Assembly: GCA_022539475.1 (NCBI GenBank)
Contig: VCMS01000012.1
Span: 124,001-188,000 of the forward strand
DNA: 64,000 nucleotides
Reading direction: 5' to 3'
Source: Gracilaria domingensis
Lineage: Eukaryota; Rhodophyta; Florideophyceae; Gracilariales; Gracilariaceae
Both the position numbers and the translations under genes were made by a program. Positions 61,805-64,000 of this stretch are shown piece by piece (within the stretch, counting starts at the first letter, position 1; every line of letters starts with the position of its first letter). Under the pieces are notes generated by a model. It was not told where the DNA came from. It ran no database searches and saw nothing but the letters and a program-made list of their open reading frames with translations.

Positions 61805-62548
61805 TGTAGTGCAAATTGCGCCAATATTATGCGCATTTTACAGTGCATATTATGCACCGGGTGTCCATTGCTGGACCCCGGCCTGCTGGCACATTTCTTA
61901 GAATTAGTAATTTATTTTGCCTAATATTTTAGGAATTTACACTGGCACGCCTCGGCCTCCACAGTACTTAGGTGTGCCGACTGCGCGCCAGCTTCACTCA
62001 GTAAACCTCAACGAGGCCTTTGGCTCTGATCTTCTTGCCGCTTGCGCACGGTCACCAGCCCCATCCTGGGGAATACCGCCGCAATTCCGGGCTGATCAAC
62101 CAACCTCCGTCCCTGAGGAGTACTAATCCGTCGTCACGGCACTTTTCTTATCTATTTTATTGTTGTCATTTCCGTCTTACGGCTTTCGCTACTCTGCCCT
62201 ACATTGTAGGTTTGTTTTATTTTGTCTCGGGAGTTTTCCCGCTTATCGCGAGTCAGTGCTCCGCAGTGCGGCTCGCTTGTTGATCTTTTGTCGTCCCATA
62301 CCGTTGGGCTGGATACCCCCACTCGCTGTGGCTCGCCGGAACCATCCGGATACCTACGCCGATTCTACCCCTTCTACCTCCGACTGCACGCCCAGATCGG
62401 GGCCACCCGGATTTACACCCGGCTCGTGTTGGCCCTATCGGAGGGTTCTGCCGCTCGACTGCCCTTCACAGGGAGCAGGGCCTGAACACCCTGAGGTGCT
62501 CGTCCGCGACGCGGCTTGTTGTTTTCCCGTCGAGGGTTTTGCACCACA
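61805..62548 (+). repeat. 3' LTR of the gypsy element
   Basis: 744 bp, starts TGTAGTG right after the polypurine tract at 61792-61804 and ends CACA. Followed by the CTAGA duplication at 62549-62553. By eye it differs from the 5' LTR by one substitution and two indels. Confidence 0.95.
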
Positions 62549-62553
62549 CTAGA
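62549..62553. repeat. Target-site duplication, right (CTAGA)
   Basis: Repeats the five bases at 51565-51569 that precede the left LTR, so this is the original insertion and not an LTR-LTR recombinant. Confidence 0.93.
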
Positions 62554-62662
62554 AGGTGACAACGAGCCTAGCCTGGACTGCTAAGTAGCTACGCAAGTTA
62601 TCCGCACAGTGCGATGGACTAATATCGATACCATAGTGTTCGAAGAGTATCGACAAAGAAGA

Positions 62663-62735
62663 TGTAATGTCGACGCAAGTAGTCACGGACTTGTAGGATC
62701 AACAGTCGGCATTTTTCAAGACGTCGACATTACGA
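62663..62735. repeat. Inverted repeat downstream of the copia pol gene
   Basis: TGTAATGTCGACG at 62663-62675 and CGTCGACATTACG at 62723-62735 pair over 12 bases, with a 47-base loop. The right arm overlaps the last codons of the minus-strand copia frame, so the hairpin would lie at the 3' end of that coding region. Confidence 0.8.
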
Positions 62736-64000
62736 CTGTCGAATGTTCTCACTTGACCTTATTATCCACTGCTGGACAGGAACTGTGACCTTTCCAGTTT
62801 CCAGTAATTCTTCTAGCGGATGACAGCGAGTCAACTTCGTCAAACCATCTGCTGGGTTGTCAGAGCCGCGAATCCAGCCAATGTCGTCGATTTCGAAGCA
62901 GCTGTACGCCTCACGCGCGGCTTGTATGTCCAGCATTAAACGTTTCTCAGATGTAGTTGTGCTCTTGATGATTGTTTTGAAGACCGAATCGCTATCAGTC
63001 AGCATTACAAGAGGAATATGTTGCTTGAGCATAGACTGCAGTTCTCGTTTGAAAAGATAGGCGAGATCAAATGCGTCTGAAAAAGCGTATAGTTCAGCTC
63101 CCATTACTGAACGAACTCGGCGGCGGCTCTTGTAGCTGGTATAATGTACGATGTTGTGGTGACCAGTGTGATCACAAAGTGCGATTAAATAACCGAGTTG
63201 TGAGTGTTGCGAGGGCGTATTCGCAAAAGAACTATCACTGTACACCCTAATATGCAACGTCTTCAAATCCAAACGCCTTTGTAAGATACCGCGGTCTGCA
63301 GAGGCGTGTATGCGGCGGATCAAAATGTTAATCTGATCAATGTAGGGCTTTCCGAATTGAGCTTCAGTTACTTGGGCGAGGAGGTTAACGGTTGCAGCAA
63401 TGTCAGGCCTCGTATGAACTAACCAAGCAAGTTCTTGACGTTTCGAGCGGAACTGAGGGAACGTGGCAGTAGCTTCAAGGAGTTCGATTCGAGAGGCAAA
63501 CTTGGTCTGCTGAAGTTTGTAACCATTATCGCTGTTTGTGATATCAATTCCGGCAAACCTGAAATTGTCGTAGACGCGGGGCTTGGAGTCAAATCTTGTT
63601 TCCGTAATGCGGGAGGAGTTGTCGAAAGAAGCGGTACCGGTACTGATTGTATCATCTACATACGCGCCTGTTAGTCCTTCTAGTTTGTCATGGACGACTT
63701 TGAAAAATAGGGACAGGTCTCCGGGGGTCGGCATCATCATCAGGTCTTGGCGAAGGTGATTTGCAAAAGTACGATTCCAGTAGTCTCCTGAATCGCTTAA
63801 ACCGTAAAGAGGTTTTAGCAATTTGAGTAGTTTGTCCTCTGAGAGGCAGAATTCGGCTGTCGGGCGTATGTATATGTCCCGCATGAGCTTGTCAGCAGAT
63901 TGTAGATATGCTTGGGACACGTCTTGGGACCATACAGGGAAACCAAAAATAGCTGCTATCGCGATAAGTAGACGAATTGAAGACTGTTTCAAAGTGGTGC
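62730..64000 (-). CDS. pol: Ty1/copia Pol, C-terminal RT and RNase H (partial, runs off the right edge)
   Basis: 421 or more residues, still open at the window end (the frame reads TTLKQSSIRLLIAIAA there). Reverse transcriptase motifs are DVSQAYLQS, LLKPLYGLSDSGDYWN and GAYVDD (the YVDD catalytic box of copia elements). The RNase H part has RVYSDSSFANTPS, GAELYAFSDAFD and DSDSVFKTI, and ends in the copia-type segment IRGSDNPADGLTK. The frame is uninterrupted, so the element may be young. Protease, integrase and most of RT lie beyond the window. The 3' LTR should lie to the left, but only 180 bases separate the stop from the gypsy element. This suggests that gypsy inserted in or next to the copia 3' end. 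Confidence 0.93.
   Translation of the reverse strand, partial: TTLKQSSIRLLIAIAAIFGFPVWSQDVSQAYLQSADKLMRDIYIRPTAEFCLSEDKLLKLLKPLYGLSDSGDYWNRTFANHLRQDLMMMPTPGDLSLFFKVVHDKLEGLTGAYVDDTISTGTASFDNSSRITETRFDSKPRVYDNFRFAGIDITNSDNGYKLQQTKFASRIELLEATATFPQFRSKRQELAWLVHTRPDIAATVNLLAQVTEAQFGKPYIDQINILIRRIHASADRGILQRRLDLKTLHIRVYSDSSFANTPSQHSQLGYLIALCDHTGHHNIVHYTSYKSRRRVRSVMGAELYAFSDAFDLAYLFKRELQSMLKQHIPLVMLTDSDSVFKTIIKSTTTSEKRLMLDIQAAREAYSCFEIDDIGWIRGSDNPADGLTKLTRCHPLEELLETGKVTVPVQQWIIRSSENIRQS

Larger units (their letters stand above)
51570..62548 (+). mobile_element. Full-length Ty3/gypsy LTR retrotransposon with chromodomain (about 11 kb)
   Basis: Bounded by LTRs of 763 and 744 bp that begin TGTAGTG and end CACA, flanked by CTAGA duplications. 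Internal order is leader/PBS, gag (52497-54506), pol in the -1 frame with protease, RT, RNase H and integrase (to 59434), chromodomain in another frame (to 60038), a 1.75-kb non-coding tail and a polypurine tract GAGGAGGGGGAGA (61792-61804). Integrase downstream of RT/RNase H plus a chromodomain places it among the chromoviruses. LTRs differ by one substitution and two indels (6 and 13 nt), so the insertion is very recent. It sits beside the end of a Ty1/copia element. Confidence 0.95.

Noticed and set aside
1..64000. CRISPR arrays, bacterial operons, riboswitches
   Set aside because: No spaced direct-repeat array and no bacterial-type gene organisation; the window is eukaryotic nuclear DNA.

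Overview
The window looks like nuclear DNA of a photosynthetic eukaryote, most likely a florideophyte red alga of the Chondrus type. This is inferred from gene content, not from a marker gene. The clues are mostly intron-free genes separated by long gene-poor stretches, a nuclear SmpB with an N-terminal extension (its partner tmRNA is plastid-encoded in red algae), a Mei2-type RNA-binding protein, a plant-like GH35 beta-galactosidase, and a heavy load of LINE, Ty3/gypsy and Ty1/copia elements. No rRNA, tRNA or CRISPR was recognised.

Layout, 1-16 kb. A GH35 beta-galactosidase lacking its 5' exon (intron end at 1-77, exon 78-2149). A patatin-type phospholipase with ARM-like repeats and at least one intron (about 3007-5520). 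A small FLZ-like zinc-finger protein on the minus strand (5951-6502). About 5.6 kb of gene-poor DNA follows. Then comes a compact trio at 12.1-16.2 kb: COMT-type methyltransferase (+), MmgE/PrpD-family protein (-) and NNMT/PNMT-type methyltransferase (+). It is a candidate small-molecule pathway.

16-33 kb. Repeat- and LINE-rich DNA to 21 kb, then a telobox Myb protein, a large DEAD-box-like protein with several degenerate helicase motifs, a membrane RING-H2 protein convergent with SmpB, a CpG- and CCAAT-rich intergenic region, and a Mei2-like protein with three RRMs.

33-51 kb. A 977-codon ORF of unknown family, preceded by broken open segments and ending inside a LINE 3' fragment. It may be an endogenised totivirus-like capsid gene. 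LINE and other repeats follow, with a 61-nt near-perfect palindrome. Then come a divergent pair (multi-pass membrane protein / possible plastid helical-repeat protein), a CS-domain plus Sel1-repeat tail-anchored protein, a phosphate-carrier-like SLC25 protein, and more dispersed repeats.

51.5-64 kb. An intact-looking Ty3/gypsy retrotransposon (51570-62548) has near-identical LTRs, a 5-bp target duplication, gag, a -1 overlapping pol, and a chromodomain displaced into another frame at an A7 run. Its 3' part carries many short hairpins of one architecture (G-CCNN-loop of 4 or 5-NNGG-A) with compensatory stem changes. This is the most unusual structural signal in the window. It lies next to the end of a minus-strand Ty1/copia pol gene that runs off the right edge.
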